64,000 nucleotides of DNA from Candidatus Saccharimonadota bacterium (lineage in GTDB: Bacteria > Patescibacteriota > Saccharimonadia > Saccharimonadales > Saccharimonadaceae), in NCBI GenBank assembly GCA_017430725.1, contig JAFRMK010000010.1:1-64000 (forward strand). The letters run 5' to 3'. The position numbers and the translations under genes were made by a program. Of the stretch, positions 45,571-54,647 are shown one piece after another. The notes beneath the pieces are model-generated. The model was not told where the DNA came from and made no database searches. It was given only the letters and a program-made list of their open reading frames with translations. The first letter of the stretch is position 1. The number at the start of each line of letters is the position of its first letter.

Positions 45571-46598
45571 CAGCGAATCACGCCTCCACCCATCGCTAGA
45601 AACACGCCTAACATCGCCAGCACGCCACCAATAATCCAAAACCGCATCACGATCTTGCTCTCTTCCCAGCCCTTCGCCTGCAGGTGATGGTGAATCGGCG
45701 CACTCAAGAAAATCTTACGATGGAAAAACTTTTTTGCACCAATTTGCAACAAAGACGAGCCGGCTTCAACTACAAATAATCCGCCAATCACCGGCAACAA
45801 CAAAAACGAATTCGTCATCATCGCAACCACGCCCAACCCTGCGCCCAACGCGAATGAGCCAGTGTCGCCCATCATAAACCGCGCCGGATATACGTTGAAC
45901 CAAATATATGACAACAACGCGCCAATCACGATAAAGCAAAACCCCGCCAAATACCACTGCTCCTGCAGCAAAGCAATCACGCCATACGAACCATATGCCA
46001 ACATTGCTAGTCCGCCCGCCAGACCATCCATTCCATCAGTAATGTTCACTGCATTACCCGTCGCAACCACCGCAAAAGCGAATAACAAAATCGTGCCAAT
46101 TACGCCCACCTCTACCAGGCCAACATACGGCACATTAATCGCCGTCCAACCCAATTTACAGGCAAAGAACCAACCCAAAAACACACCTAGCGCCGAAATC
46201 ATCGCAAACTTGACCGGCGCCCGCATCCCCGCTACGGCATTTTTACCATACAGATTCAATACGTCATCAATCAAACCAATCATCCCCCCGCCGACAAACG
46301 CCGCCAGCGGCAACCAAGTTTGGCCACGGTTCAGACAACAAATCGTCGTCACCACAATCACCGCCACCAGAATTATCACTCCCGCCATCGTCGGAAAATG
46401 CCGCTTGATTTTCTCGGCGTGCGCCTTGTTCATATACTGCAGCTTCTCCCCCGTAATCGCCACACTTTTTTGTTTCTTCCAAAGTTTGTGCTTATAAGCA
46501 AAATTCGTATAAATCGGCGTGATAAACATCGAAAGCAGGAATGCCCCTAATGCCAGCACTAGCTCATAGCCGATATTGTTATTTATATCTGCAAACAT
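45570..46598 (-). CDS. mraY: Phospho-MurNAc-pentapeptide translocase
   Basis: Makes lipid I by joining phospho-MurNAc-pentapeptide to undecaprenyl phosphate. 342 residues with about ten membrane helices. Catalytic and family motifs: GLIDD, NAVNITDGMDGLAGG, FMMGDTGS and the C-terminal APIHHHLQAKGW. All are complete. ATG at 46598 with a leaderless-type extended -10. It is followed by ftsW with a one-base overlap. Confidence 0.95.
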   Translation of the reverse strand: MFADINNNIGYELVLALGAFLLSMFITPIYTNFAYKHKLWKKQKSVAITGEKLQYMNKAHAEKIKRHFPTMAGVIILVAVIVVTTICCLNRGQTWLPLAAFVGGGMIGLIDDVLNLYGKNAVAGMRAPVKFAMISALGVFLGWFFACKLGWTAINVPYVGLVEVGVIGTILLFAFAVVATGNAVNITDGMDGLAGGLAMLAYGSYGVIALLQEQWYLAGFCFIVIGALLSYIWFNVYPARFMMGDTGSFALGAGLGVVAMMTNSFLLLPVIGGLFVVEAGSSLLQIGAKKFFHRKIFLSAPIHHHLQAKGWEESKIVMRFWIIGGVLAMLGVFLAMGGGVIR

Positions 46599-46604
46599 AA
46601 GCCC

Positions 46605-46613
46605 ATTATACCA
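46605..46613 (-). promoter_or_regulatory. Extended -10 of mraY
   Basis: Minus-strand TGGTATAAT ends 6 nt before the ATG at 46598. Confidence 0.65.
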
Positions 46614-46614
46614 C

Positions 46615-48363
46615 TTAGTTACTCGGCCTTATCTGCAAGTATTGCAACATATAATTGCTAATTTCCGAGAAAATCGGCACCGCATCATAACTCCCCCACA
46701 GCAATGTATTGCCATCTAGGCGCACAATAATCACGTAATCCGGCACCGCATTGTAATCATTAACGCCACCAAAGCCCAGCGCCCCAGCCACCGTCCGATC
46801 GGAAGTATAGTTACCACTCGCATCGTACGTTTCAGCCGTCCCCGTCTTGACGCCAATCCGATAGCCCGGCAAGTCCGCCGCGCCGCCATTTACGCCCCGC
46901 ACTCCCACCAGCATCTCGCGCATCGTTGCGCTGGTCGCTTCACTCACGACGTTTTGACGTGTCGGCTCAGTCTGCGCTTTCGGCACAAATTCGCCGTCGT
47001 CGTTAACTACCCCCGCCACAATCGTCGGCTGGTAGTACCTGCCATTATTCACCAGCGCCGAAAAACCCGACGCCACCTGCAGCATCGTCAAATTCATCCC
47101 CTGCCCAAAAGTCATGTTCGCATAACGCACCGCGTTGCCTTCATCTTCTTCTGGACTAACAATCCGCCCCGCCTCCTCGTACAGCTCCACGCCCGTCTTG
47201 GCGCCTAAACCAAAGTTGTTCGTCAAATAGTTATACAAGGTCGTGCGCGCCTGTTTTGAAATCTTTCCACCGCCCAGACGACGCAACGCTTCCACGCTAC
47301 CGGTATTCAGCGAATAATTCAAAGCTTCGCGAAAATCAATATTTCCATAATGCAAGGTCGTACCATTCGCATTTTGAATCGTGCGGTCATCTACGGTCGT
47401 CGAACCGCTATTAAAATAGCGGTCATCCGGACTCAAAACTCCCTCGTTTATCGCTGTGGCATAAGTGAATGTCTTGCAAATACTCGCCGGCTCATAAGTA
47501 CTCTCCGTGGTCCGATTCGTATACAAGCTCGCATCAGTTACATCCCAGTATTTTTCCGGATTGTAACCCGGATAATTCGCCATTGCGTAAATATGTCCAT
47601 TTTGCGGATTCATCACCAATGCACTGGCCTTTGAAATACTGCTCTTCTGCGCCATCGCATTTTGTAGAATTTTCTCAACTTTGCGCTGGACATTTTCGTC
47701 TATCGTCAAAACAATATTGTCACCATTCTGTGCCGGTATTTCAATATTATCATCGCCAATCGACAGGGGCACCTGGTTCACGTCCGTCACGGTCTTTAAA
47801 GTGCCGTTTTTGCCCGCCAGGCGCTCATTCAGTGCCCCTTCAATACCACTCCCGACTCCTTCCGCATTCACGAAACCCAAAACTTGGCTCGCCAACTGGC
47901 CAGCCGGATAAACGCGCCGCGATGTCTCCTTTCGCCCCACGCCCCGCAAATTTGCCGCCTTTACGGCAGCAACCGTGTCATAATTCACATGGTGCGCAAT
48001 TTCAACATATTGCGCGCGCATATTTTCCCAGACCTTTTCCCAAGTCGTATCCATCTGGTCCCCCAAAATTTTCGTCAACTCCGTTTGGACTTGCTGCTTG
48101 TCTCGCACATAACTCGGATCAACAAAAACCGTCCAGGTCCGCTCATTGATTACAACCGGCACGACGTCTTCCTCGCCGTCCATCATGTAAATCTCGCCCC
48201 GTTTCGCCACTAGCTCATATTGCTTCACGCGCGATTCTTTGGCTTCTGCAACGTATTTACTGTGATTCACTATCTGAATATCAAACAACCGAACAGCCAC
48301 CACCGCCGTCAAAATCACTGGCACCCATCGCAGAATCGCATAGCGCACAGAAACTTTAAACAT
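46615..48363 (-). CDS. ftsI: Septal class B penicillin-binding protein (FtsI/PBP2-like)
   Basis: Peptidoglycan transpeptidase, 582 residues. Short cytoplasmic N-terminus, one membrane helix (about 13-30), a dimerisation/pedestal domain, then the transpeptidase domain. All three active-site motifs are present: SxxK as SICK (Ser about 294), SxN as SLN (about 349) and KTGT (about 506). Its place between an FtsL-like gene and mraY marks it as the division-specific enzyme. It has its own leaderless-type extended -10; the stop is 16 bp before mraY. Confidence 0.93.
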   Translation of the reverse strand: MFKVSVRYAILRWVPVILTAVVAVRLFDIQIVNHSKYVAEAKESRVKQYELVAKRGEIYMMDGEEDVVPVVINERTWTVFVDPSYVRDKQQVQTELTKILGDQMDTTWEKVWENMRAQYVEIAHHVNYDTVAAVKAANLRGVGRKETSRRVYPAGQLASQVLGFVNAEGVGSGIEGALNERLAGKNGTLKTVTDVNQVPLSIGDDNIEIPAQNGDNIVLTIDENVQRKVEKILQNAMAQKSSISKASALVMNPQNGHIYAMANYPGYNPEKYWDVTDASLYTNRTTESTYEPASICKTFTYATAINEGVLSPDDRYFNSGSTTVDDRTIQNANGTTLHYGNIDFREALNYSLNTGSVEALRRLGGGKISKQARTTLYNYLTNNFGLGAKTGVELYEEAGRIVSPEEDEGNAVRYANMTFGQGMNLTMLQVASGFSALVNNGRYYQPTIVAGVVNDDGEFVPKAQTEPTRQNVVSEATSATMREMLVGVRGVNGGAADLPGYRIGVKTGTAETYDASGNYTSDRTVAGALGFGGVNDYNAVPDYVIIVRLDGNTLLWGSYDAVPIFSEISNYMLQYLQIRPSN

Positions 48364-48369
48364 AAGATT

Positions 48370-48378
48370 ATTCTACCA
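48370..48378 (-). promoter_or_regulatory. Extended -10 of ftsI
   Basis: Minus-strand TGGTAGAAT ends 6 nt before the ATG at 48363. Confidence 0.6.
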
Positions 48379-48384
48379 AAACTA

Positions 48385-48750
48385 TCAGTTTGCCACAAAA
48401 TCGGCCGCACTAGCCACAACCATGTCGCCAGCCGCCGTGTTCCCCTCTTCGCTGGCCGCTTGCGCCGTCAATTTCGCATTCTCAACCGCCAAAGCGTCCC
48501 GCTGCGCCTCAAGGTTAGTAATCTCGTCATCCAACCCTGCAATTGCCACATCAAAACTCGTAATGCGCGCACTCTGTGATACCGAAATTAAGCCAATCAA
48601 AACTACCAGCATCCCCAGAAAAACAAATCGGGTTGCCGGGCCAAGACTAATTCTTGCATTGTGTCGTACTGCGTTGCGATTGGGCGCCCAGATTCCTGCG
48701 CTCGTCGCACTACTTCCAGCTCTTCTAGCCACTCCATAATATGCTGACAT
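48385..48750 (-). CDS. ftsL: FtsL-like small division protein
   Basis: A 121-residue protein with a basic N-terminus, one membrane helix (FVFLGMLVVLIGLI, about 48-62) and a heptad-rich helix (about 72-100; IAGLDDEITNLEAQRDALAVENAKL) predicted to form a coiled coil, the plan of FtsL. Primary sequence of FtsL is poorly conserved, so position between rsmH and ftsI carries much of the argument. I prefer the ATG at 48750; a GTG at 48882 would add 44 residues that look non-coding and cover an inverted repeat. Confidence 0.65.
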   Translation of the reverse strand: MSAYYGVARRAGSSATSAGIWAPNRNAVRHNARISLGPATRFVFLGMLVVLIGLISVSQSARITSFDVAIAGLDDEITNLEAQRDALAVENAKLTAQAASEEGNTAAGDMVVASAADFVAN

Positions 48751-48803
48751 CAAAATTATTCCAAATATTTTTCCGTTTTTATGTTTGTGTTTAACTTCGG
48801 TCC

Positions 48804-48834
48804 GGATTGGACGCAGGTCAAAGACGTCCAATCC
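48804..48834. repeat. 10-bp inverted repeat upstream of ftsL
   Basis: GGATTGGACG (48804-48813) and CGTCCAATCC (48825-48834) are perfect inverted copies around an 11-nt loop. There is no U-tract, so it is more likely an operator or RNA hairpin than a terminator. Confidence 0.55.
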
Positions 48835-48943
48835 ACCACCAAAGCAGGTCAAAAATTGTACACTTTCCCTCAAATAATTCACCTATATGGTACCCCTTAG
48901 GTCAATCGGGGCATGTCTATAGTTGAATCCCCCTGCACTCGTC

Positions 48944-49006
48944 CTAGCGAAAAGTCACAGCGACTTTTTGTGCCCGAGATTTGTTGGTCACCTGAATCTT
49001 GGCCAT
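48944..49006 (-). CDS. 20-residue basic peptide with strong RBS
   Basis: ATG at 49006 to TAG at 48944 encodes a 20-residue peptide beginning MAKIQVTNKS, with five Lys/Arg and no acidic residue. An AAAGGAGTG Shine-Dalgarno stands 5 nt upstream of the ATG. Its 3' half overlaps a hairpin AAAAGTC/GACTTTT (48950-48968). It lies between rsmH and ftsL on the same strand. It could be a leader peptide of an attenuator, a functional micropeptide, or chance. Confidence 0.4.
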   Translation of the reverse strand: MAKIQVTNKSRAQKVAVTFR

Positions 49007-49068
49007 TTTACACTCCTTTTTGTTTTTATTTTTCGATGCCCGAGTCGCACTTCTGCTCCGGGCAACTA

Positions 49069-49947
49069 TCAGCTAATTCTCTCAGCCGCCCGCAACTTCG
49101 CACTCCTCGCGCGTGGATTGTTATCAATCTCCGTTTGCTCCGCAACCACCGGCTTTTTCGTCAAAACTCTCAGCCTCGACTCCATTCCCTGCGTACTCTC
49201 CAGCTTCAGCCATTCTTTAACTAAGCGATCTTCTAGACTGTGAAAAGCAATCACAGCCACTCGGCCACCTGGCGCCAATAATTCCGGCAACAATGCCAAG
49301 GTGCGCTCAATCTCGCCTAGCTCATCATTCACGGCGATTCGAATCGCCTGAAAAATGCGCGTTGCTGGATGCATGTGCGTATGCGGTGACTTTCTCTTTA
49401 TTAGCTCAGCCAACTGCACTGTCGTATCAATCGGTCGAGCTAAACATATTTCCCGTGCCAACATCTCAGCACGCCCCTTTCGTTCCTCGCCATATTTGAC
49501 AAATATCTCCGCCAATTTGCGCTCATTCCACTTGTTGACGATTTCCCAGGCATCCAAAGCCTGCGTTTCGTCCATGCGCATATCCAAACGCGCATCATGC
49601 GCAAACGAAAACCCCCGTTCTGCACGATCCAGTTGCGGTGAAGAAACGCCAAAATCCGCCAGTATCATGTCAAACTTCGCCTTCTTCTCCACAAGTAGTA
49701 GCGCCGTATTATAAAAATCACCATGAATTAATTTCGGCTTCACCTTCTGGTACTTCGCACTTAAGAAATCAATCGCATTTTGATCACGGTCATTCAGGAC
49801 CGCCCCATTATAATTCTGCGTCACTTCCAAAATTTTATCAGCGTGGCCGCCATATCCCGCCGTCAGGTCCAAATATTTCTCACCTACGCTCGGCTGCAGA
49901 TACTGCACAACCTGTGACAATAACACTGGAATATGAATTTCGTTCAT
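49069..49947 (-). CDS. rsmH: 16S rRNA (cytosine-1402-N4) methyltransferase
   Basis: Methylates N4 of C1402 in the ribosomal decoding site; usually the first enzyme gene of the dcw cluster, as here (no mraZ is seen upstream). 292 residues. HIPVLL at the start, DLTAGYGGHADKIL binding SAM, DFGVSSPQLD, RGFSF, DMRMD and IAFHSLEDRLVK are all family-typical. ATG at 49947 is preceded at 6 nt by TATAAT. Confidence 0.96.
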   Translation of the reverse strand: MNEIHIPVLLSQVVQYLQPSVGEKYLDLTAGYGGHADKILEVTQNYNGAVLNDRDQNAIDFLSAKYQKVKPKLIHGDFYNTALLLVEKKAKFDMILADFGVSSPQLDRAERGFSFAHDARLDMRMDETQALDAWEIVNKWNERKLAEIFVKYGEERKGRAEMLAREICLARPIDTTVQLAELIKRKSPHTHMHPATRIFQAIRIAVNDELGEIERTLALLPELLAPGGRVAVIAFHSLEDRLVKEWLKLESTQGMESRLRVLTKKPVVAEQTEIDNNPRARSAKLRAAERIS

Positions 49948-49953
49948 TCCTTC

Positions 49954-49959
49954 ATTATA
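49954..49959 (-). promoter_or_regulatory. -10 of rsmH
   Basis: Minus-strand TATAAT ends 6 nt before the ATG at 49947. Confidence 0.65.
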
Positions 49960-50027
49960 GCTTGTTCGAATCCGTTCATCTAGAAATTTCAGGTGTTTGT
50001 GTTTTTTGTTGTTTGTTTTGTATACAT

Positions 50028-50341
50028 ATTAAGACCCGTAGTCCTACCAGCGTATAGCTGACGCAATACTACGGCGTTGAGAGACTTAATCTGTATGTTT
50101 AACCGGTGAGTTATTTGTTTGGGAGGTGTGTATTTCGCAAAAGAACTTATTGAATTAGATTACGCGTATTCCTAACGCGCCCAAAACTCCTAGATGGTCG
50201 GATTCGAACTTTGTAAAGGTACGCAAAAAGCCCGCTTCAAGTCTTTTCAGCTTCTTCTTAGAAAATACTCTTCATCGATCTTTTTTGTTTTTCGTGGTGT
50301 TTGTGTTTGTTTCCACTTGCCCTTAGTTTAAGCAAGTTTTT
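50028..50341 (+). ncRNA. Possible second structured RNA
   Basis: This stretch of the 640-bp gap upstream of rsmH has nested helices near its start: ATTAAG (50028-50033) with CTTAAT (50085-50090), CCGTAGT (50036-50042) with ACTACGG (50068-50074), and GCGT (50050-50053) with ACGC (50061-50064). A plus-strand terminator-like hairpin ends it at 50315-50341. The promoter is weak (TATACA at 50021). A GGGAGGTG at 50121 precedes a 15-codon frame. Neither tmRNA nor RNase P hallmarks are present. Confidence 0.35.
50315..50341 (+). terminator. Terminator-like hairpin
   Basis: ACTTGC (50315-50320) pairs with GCAAGT (50332-50337), followed by a run of T. Confidence 0.5.
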
Positions 50342-50543
50342 CGACTTTTGCAAGAGGCATTTTTTGCACATTTTTACGTTTTTGGTGCAAAAACTCACAA
50401 AATAACAGATATAAACCCGAACAAAAAAATCGATTTTCCATTTTTCTCCACACTTGCGAAAACCCAATAATAATTACATAAAAACCGAACAAGTTAGCGC
50501 CCAATCTCTCATTGACAAAGAACAAAAAACAACGTGAAATAAC
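50342..50543. other. AT-rich non-coding stretch with repeats
   Basis: Contains a 9-bp inverted repeat TTTTTGCAC/GTGCAAAAA (50361-50393), CCGAACAAA at 50417 and CCGAACAAG at 50485, the same motif as in the 39-kb gap. No credible gene seen. Confidence 0.5.
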
Positions 50544-50567
50544 AAAAATACCCCTGTTTTTCAGGGG
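50544..50567 (-). terminator. Terminator of DUF362 gene
   Basis: Minus-strand CCCCTG / CAGGGG stem with a 5-nt A loop, followed by TATTTTTG. Confidence 0.8.
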
Positions 50568-50589
50568 CATCAATGTGGCCTACTCCGCC

Positions 50590-51480
50590 CTAGTCCAGGC
50601 TGACTAATCTGTATTTTGTCGAACCAAGCCCCAAACTCTCGGCATACTCGGTGATATGTCGCCCTTCTCGTGACTCAATTCGCTCTTTTATCGCCGCCGT
50701 CCCCGGTTCCTCTGTCGCCCAAATTGCATCCAGAAAAGCCTGGTCGTTGGCTACCGGGTCAAGACTGGCAAAAATGCCAATATCGCCTATCACTGGGTCG
50801 CCCTGCTTTGAGTCGCAGTCACAATCCACCGATATCGCGTTCGCCACGGTGATATAAACAATCGGTTTCCCTTTCTCGGCGAAATAATCTGCCACCGCCT
50901 TGGCCGACTCCGCCATCGACTCGATGAAGTCCTTCTGTGCGTGCTTGTGCTGCCAACACAAAACCGGATTCTTCGTATGCCCACAACTGTGAATATAGGC
51001 TTTACCGTGCCGTGAAGCCACGCCAATCGACTGATTCTTCAGATTAGCGCCAAAACCACCCATCATATGCCCCTTGCCGTGCGCCAAATTCACCATTGCA
51101 TCATAATCGTCAAGATGCGTTCCGACGATGTCATACTCAAGATGCTGGCCATTTTTCACCGGAATCTTCATTTCGCCCTCCGCGTCCATGATGTCCACTT
51201 CGGCAAAATCCATAAAGCCGTGCGCTTCCGCCACTTTTAAGTGTTCCGCTGTTTTCGTCCGCGCACCAGGATAAGAGGTGTTACACTCAATAATTGTGCC
51301 GTTCAAACTCTGCACAAAAGGCGCAATCAATTCCTTCTTCAAGTACCCCCTCGCGCCCTGTTCCCCTGTTGAGACCTTCACGCCAATCTTGCCCGTCAGC
51401 TGAACACCCAAGGCTTCGTAAGCCTTTTTTAGTCCCGCTGGCGAAATATCCTTCGTAAAAAACACTTCTGCTTCAGCCAT
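50590..51480 (-). CDS. DUF362 family protein
   Basis: A 296-residue cytoplasmic protein of the DUF362 family (family residues around KVSTGEQG, GTIIECNTSYPGAR and the Gly-rich VNLAHGKGHMMGGFGANLKN). Many DUF362 proteins carry ferredoxin clusters; here the Cys residues (SCGHTKNPVLCW and VDCDCDSKQGDP) could bind a metal or cluster, but the standard CxxCxxCxxxCP arrangement is absent. Function unknown. It has a leader of about 20 nt with Shine-Dalgarno GGAGGT and its own terminator. Confidence 0.8.
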   Translation of the reverse strand: MAEAEVFFTKDISPAGLKKAYEALGVQLTGKIGVKVSTGEQGARGYLKKELIAPFVQSLNGTIIECNTSYPGARTKTAEHLKVAEAHGFMDFAEVDIMDAEGEMKIPVKNGQHLEYDIVGTHLDDYDAMVNLAHGKGHMMGGFGANLKNQSIGVASRHGKAYIHSCGHTKNPVLCWQHKHAQKDFIESMAESAKAVADYFAEKGKPIVYITVANAISVDCDCDSKQGDPVIGDIGIFASLDPVANDQAFLDAIWATEEPGTAAIKERIESREGRHITEYAESLGLGSTKYRLVSLD

Positions 51481-51527
51481 ATTACCTCCATCTTATATTT
51501 TTATTATAGCAAAACTAAACACCAAAA

Positions 51528-53348
51528 CTAAACACGGTGGTTACGCTGCCGCTTGCGCATCACTGGATTCAGCTCTTTCTTGCGCAAGCGCAGGCTCTTC
51601 GGAGTCACTTCCAGCAACTCATCTTCCATCAAGAAATCCAGGCACTGTTCAAGCGACAATTGCGTATGTGGCGTCAACTGAATCGCCCCATCAGAGGCAT
51701 GCGTACGCATATTCGTCAGTTGCTTTTCACGGCAGACATTAATATCCAGCTCGTCTTTCTTCGACAATCCAACAATCATACCCTGATAAACGTCAACCTG
51801 AGGCGGAATATACAACACGCCACGCGCCTGCGCTGCGTCAAGCGCATAGGCCGTACTCTGTCCTGCCTCCGAAGCCACCAAGGCCCCGTTCCGTTCTTGC
51901 TGATAGTGTCCCGAAACCGGCTGATACCCCTTCGGCAAAGTATTCATAATCGCCGTACCCTTCGTCCCGGTCAGTAAATTATTGCGCAGACCAATCAGCG
52001 CCCCAGTCGTTATCTTATAGCGAAATCGCGTTGCGCCACTTGAAGTAATTTCTTGTTCAAGCAGCTCCGCCTTTCGTATGCCCAGTTCTTGCGACACCGC
52101 ACCAACATACTCGGGCGCCACTTCAATCGTCAATTCCTCGACCGGCTCCAGCGTAACGCCATTCTCAGTTTTATAAACTACCTCTGGTCGCCCCACCTCC
52201 ATCTCATAGCCCTCACGGCGCAAAGTCTCAATCAAGACCGAAAGATGCAGTTCGCCCCGCCCTGATACTTTATAGCCCAAACCCTGCGGCTCCAATCTGA
52301 GCGCAATATTCGTTTCCAGCTCCTTGTTCAAGCGATCGCCAATTTGGCGCGAAGTCGTAAATTCGCCCTCTCGCCCCTTCAGTGGCGACGTATTCGGACC
52401 AATATAGATGCTCAGAGTCGGCGCCTCAAGCTCAATCGTCGGCAAAGCCTCCGGCGCATCGCCCGTCGCAATCGTATCACCGATGCTTGCCTCGCTGATT
52501 CCGGCCAAGGCCACGATATCACCCGCGATTGCCTCTTGCGCCTCTTCTCTTCCCAGCCCCCGATAAGTGAAGAGTCCGTCAATCTTGCCGCGCCACACAT
52601 CACCGTTCGTCTTCAACACTGTCACCGCCTCGTTCTTCTTCAACTTGCCCCGAAAAATCCGACCAATTGCGTATTTTCCTAAATAACTATCCGCCGCCAA
52701 AGCCGCCACCAACAACTGCGCCCCACGAGAATTATCGCTTTCCACTTGCGGTTCTGGCACCTCATTGATAATCGCCTCAAAAATCACCCTCAGGTCGTCA
52801 TCCAACTCTGGTGTTTTGCCGGCCCGACCATCACGTGCAATCGCATAATAAACCGGATATTTCAACTGTTCTTCATCGGTCGCTAATTCCAAAAACAAAT
52901 CCGCAACCTCGTCTTCCACCTCACCAAGCCGCTGCGCCGGCTTATCAATCTTATTTATCACAACAATTGGCCGCAATGACAGCTCCAGCGCTTTTTGCAA
53001 CACAAACTTCGTCTGAGGCATCGGCCCCTCTTGCGCATCCACGATCAACAACACGCCATCCGCCATATTCAGGGTTCGTTCCACTTCTCCCGAAAAATCA
53101 GCATGGCCCGGCGTATCAATGATATTAATCTTATATCCGTCATAGAACACGGCCGTCTGTTTTGCCGTAATCGTAATCCCTCGCTCGTGCTCCTGTTCCC
53201 CCGAGTCCATAATCAGGGTTTGTGCCATTTCGGCCTGATTTGCCCGAAAAGTATTGCTCTGCTTCAATAGAGCATCCACCAGGGTCGTTTTACCGTGGTC
53301 GACGTGTGCGACAATTGCCACATTACGAATCTTACTTTTATCTTTCAT
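51528..53348 (-). CDS. typA: Ribosome-associated GTPase TypA/BipA
   Basis: Translational GTPase of the EF-G superfamily involved in ribosome assembly and stress adaptation. 606 residues. G1 AHVDHGKTT, switch segment [19 protein letters not shown], then domain II, EF-G-like domains III/V and the BipA-specific C-terminal domain with basic residues. ATG at 53348 is preferred; a GTG four codons upstream (53360) is possible. The start region lies just after the terminator of tRNA-Val on the same strand. Confidence 0.95.
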   Translation of the reverse strand: MKDKSKIRNVAIVAHVDHGKTTLVDALLKQSNTFRANQAEMAQTLIMDSGEQEHERGITITAKQTAVFYDGYKINIIDTPGHADFSGEVERTLNMADGVLLIVDAQEGPMPQTKFVLQKALELSLRPIVVINKIDKPAQRLGEVEDEVADLFLELATDEEQLKYPVYYAIARDGRAGKTPELDDDLRVIFEAIINEVPEPQVESDNSRGAQLLVAALAADSYLGKYAIGRIFRGKLKKNEAVTVLKTNGDVWRGKIDGLFTYRGLGREEAQEAIAGDIVALAGISEASIGDTIATGDAPEALPTIELEAPTLSIYIGPNTSPLKGREGEFTTSRQIGDRLNKELETNIALRLEPQGLGYKVSGRGELHLSVLIETLRREGYEMEVGRPEVVYKTENGVTLEPVEELTIEVAPEYVGAVSQELGIRKAELLEQEITSSGATRFRYKITTGALIGLRNNLLTGTKGTAIMNTLPKGYQPVSGHYQQERNGALVASEAGQSTAYALDAAQARGVLYIPPQVDVYQGMIVGLSKKDELDINVCREKQLTNMRTHASDGAIQLTPHTQLSLEQCLDFLMEDELLEVTPKSLRLRKKELNPVMRKRQRNHRV

Positions 53349-53377
53349 CTGCAAAATCACTCTTACAATTTGACAAG

Positions 53378-53400
53378 AAAAAATGCCGATTGGGGCATTT
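53378..53400 (-). terminator. Terminator of tRNA-Val
   Basis: Minus-strand AAATGCC / GGCATTT stem, 6-nt loop, followed by TTTC. Confidence 0.8.
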
Positions 53401-53413
53401 CTTGATGCCGAAA

Positions 53414-53490
53414 TGGTGGGCGGTAGAGGATTTGAACCTCTGACCTCGTCTACGTCAAAGACGCGCTCTAGCCAACTGAGCTAACCGCCC
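53414..53490 (-). tRNA. tRNA-Val (GAC)
   Basis: Complete minus-strand cloverleaf with encoded CCA. Acceptor GGGCGGT pairs with ACCGCCC; the anticodon arm CGTCT / TTGACGT / AGACG gives anticodon GAC (reads GUC/GUU). Confidence 0.95.
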
Positions 53491-53504
53491 GCACAGCCTA
53501 CCTT

Positions 53505-53533
53505 ATCTTACCACATCTCCCCCTCTATCGCAA
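53505..53533 (-). promoter_or_regulatory. Promoter of tRNA-Val
   Basis: Minus-strand TTGCGA (53528-53533), 17 nt, TAAGAT (53505-53510). Confidence 0.7.
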
Positions 53534-53542
53534 ACCGAATCC

Positions 53543-53571
53543 TTGCCAAAACCGCTCTTTTAGCGTATAAT
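53543..53571 (+). promoter_or_regulatory. Promoter of tRNA-Lys
   Basis: TTGCCA (53543-53548), 17 nt, TATAAT (53566-53571). Back-to-back with the tRNA-Val promoter. Confidence 0.8.
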
Positions 53572-53590
53572 TGCATGAGCAATCGCTCAT

Positions 53591-53667
53591 GGGTCCGTAG
53601 CTCAGCTGGTTAGAGCACCTGCCTTTTAAGCAGGGTGTCGTGAGTTCGAGCCTCACCGGACTCACCA
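53591..53667 (+). tRNA. tRNA-Lys (TTT)
   Basis: Complete cloverleaf with encoded CCA. Acceptor GGGTCCG pairs with CGGACTC (one G-U); the anticodon arm CCTGC / CTTTTAA / GCAGG gives anticodon TTT. Confidence 0.95.
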
Positions 53668-53680
53668 TGTCGATTATAAA

Positions 53681-53706
53681 AATTACCCGGCAACGGGTAA
53701 TTTTTT
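53681..53706. terminator. Bidirectional GNRA-capped terminator
   Basis: AATTACCC-G and C-GGGTAATT form a 9-bp stem capped by GCAA, with T-runs on both strands. It serves tRNA-Lys (+) and the surface-protein gene (-). Confidence 0.88.
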
Positions 53707-53717
53707 GTTCAAGGACG

Positions 53718-54572
53718 CTATTTTTCTTGTTTCTTTTTGCGCTTCACGATAATCAAACCGGCCACCAGGCCAACCAAGACCAAGCCGACCAGCAGCGCCA
53801 GCCACCACGGACAATTCAACACTAACTGCGCTCGCGTCATCTCAATCGCCTCGCCGCTATCGTTCACATAGCTAATTTTTTGCTCAACTGTATACCAACC
53901 AAAGCCTAGGCTTTCCGCCGCATCACTGTTCATCTGCAGCTTTCCTCCCGGCACGACTTCGGCACTCTCTTCCAGCAGTGTCCGCCATTCGGCCGTCCCG
54001 CTCACGCCCGCTTTCGCTCGAATCACCTGTTTTACCACAAAGCCGGCTGTCCCGACATTCTCGACCTCTGCCTTCGTATGTACCCGTTCGTCAAAACCAA
54101 GTGCACGCACTCCACTTTTCAACAGCTTACCAGCTACCTTAAAATCGTCCCCCATCACGTCGACCCGCACCGCAATCTTCTGCTCCTCGGCATCCCCCGT
54201 CTTCATTACCAAAGTCGCATACTGACTGCCCGCCGGCGCATCGCTCGGTATCGTCGCACGTATCCGTATCGCCTTCTCTTCGCCCGCTGGCACTGTTTGG
54301 CGCACTTCCCCGCCAACAATCGCCAACCAATCAACCGCCTTCTTGGCGTCATCCGGCAATTCGTACTCGCTCGGCGCGAAGCTCATCTCAATCCTCACAT
54401 CAGTTTCGCTCGTGTTTTTGACTTTCAGACTGCTCGTGTAACTACTCCCCAACTCCGATACGCGCCCAAATTCCAAGCTTTTCGGCACTTCCAGGGCGCT
54501 TTCTGCCGCCACGCAATTTATCGGCCACAAACAAGCCAGCCCCATCAAGATTATTCCGAAAACTCTTTTCAT
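53718..54572 (-). CDS. Secreted, C-terminally membrane-anchored surface protein
   Basis: A 284-residue protein with a cleavable-looking signal peptide (about 1-23), two Ig-like beta-domains (about 25-240; a COG1470/DUF916-like alternation, for example SLKVKNTSETDV and AEVENVGTAGF) and a C-terminal membrane helix (about 252-276) followed by KRKKK. There is no LPXTG motif. Such proteins hold sugar- or cell-binding domains on the outside; no specific ligand can be named. A GAGGGTG Shine-Dalgarno precedes the ATG. It is downstream of two small membrane-protein genes on the same strand. Confidence 0.75.
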   Translation of the reverse strand: MKRVFGIILMGLACLWPINCVAAESALEVPKSLEFGRVSELGSSYTSSLKVKNTSETDVRIEMSFAPSEYELPDDAKKAVDWLAIVGGEVRQTVPAGEEKAIRIRATIPSDAPAGSQYATLVMKTGDAEEQKIAVRVDVMGDDFKVAGKLLKSGVRALGFDERVHTKAEVENVGTAGFVVKQVIRAKAGVSGTAEWRTLLEESAEVVPGGKLQMNSDAAESLGFGWYTVEQKISYVNDSGEAIEMTRAQLVLNCPWWLALLVGLVLVGLVAGLIIVKRKKKQEK

Positions 54573-54608
54573 TACACCCTCACTTTACTTATGCTTATAT
54601 TTTAGCAT

Positions 54609-54637
54609 AAAAAAGTCCCCGGCCAAACGGCCGAGGA
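54609..54637 (-). terminator. Terminator after small membrane protein
   Basis: Minus-strand CCTCGGCC / GGCCGGGG stem (one G-U) with a GTTT loop, followed by A, C and a T-run. Confidence 0.85.
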
Positions 54638-54647
54638 TTTTCCTTAG

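Noticed and set aside
50121-50173. Possible tmRNA tag frame (a short frame beginning with an Ala codon after GGGAGGTG)
   Set aside because: No tRNA-like acceptor ends, no T-arm in the right place, and the frame does not end in the usual hydrophobic tag residues.
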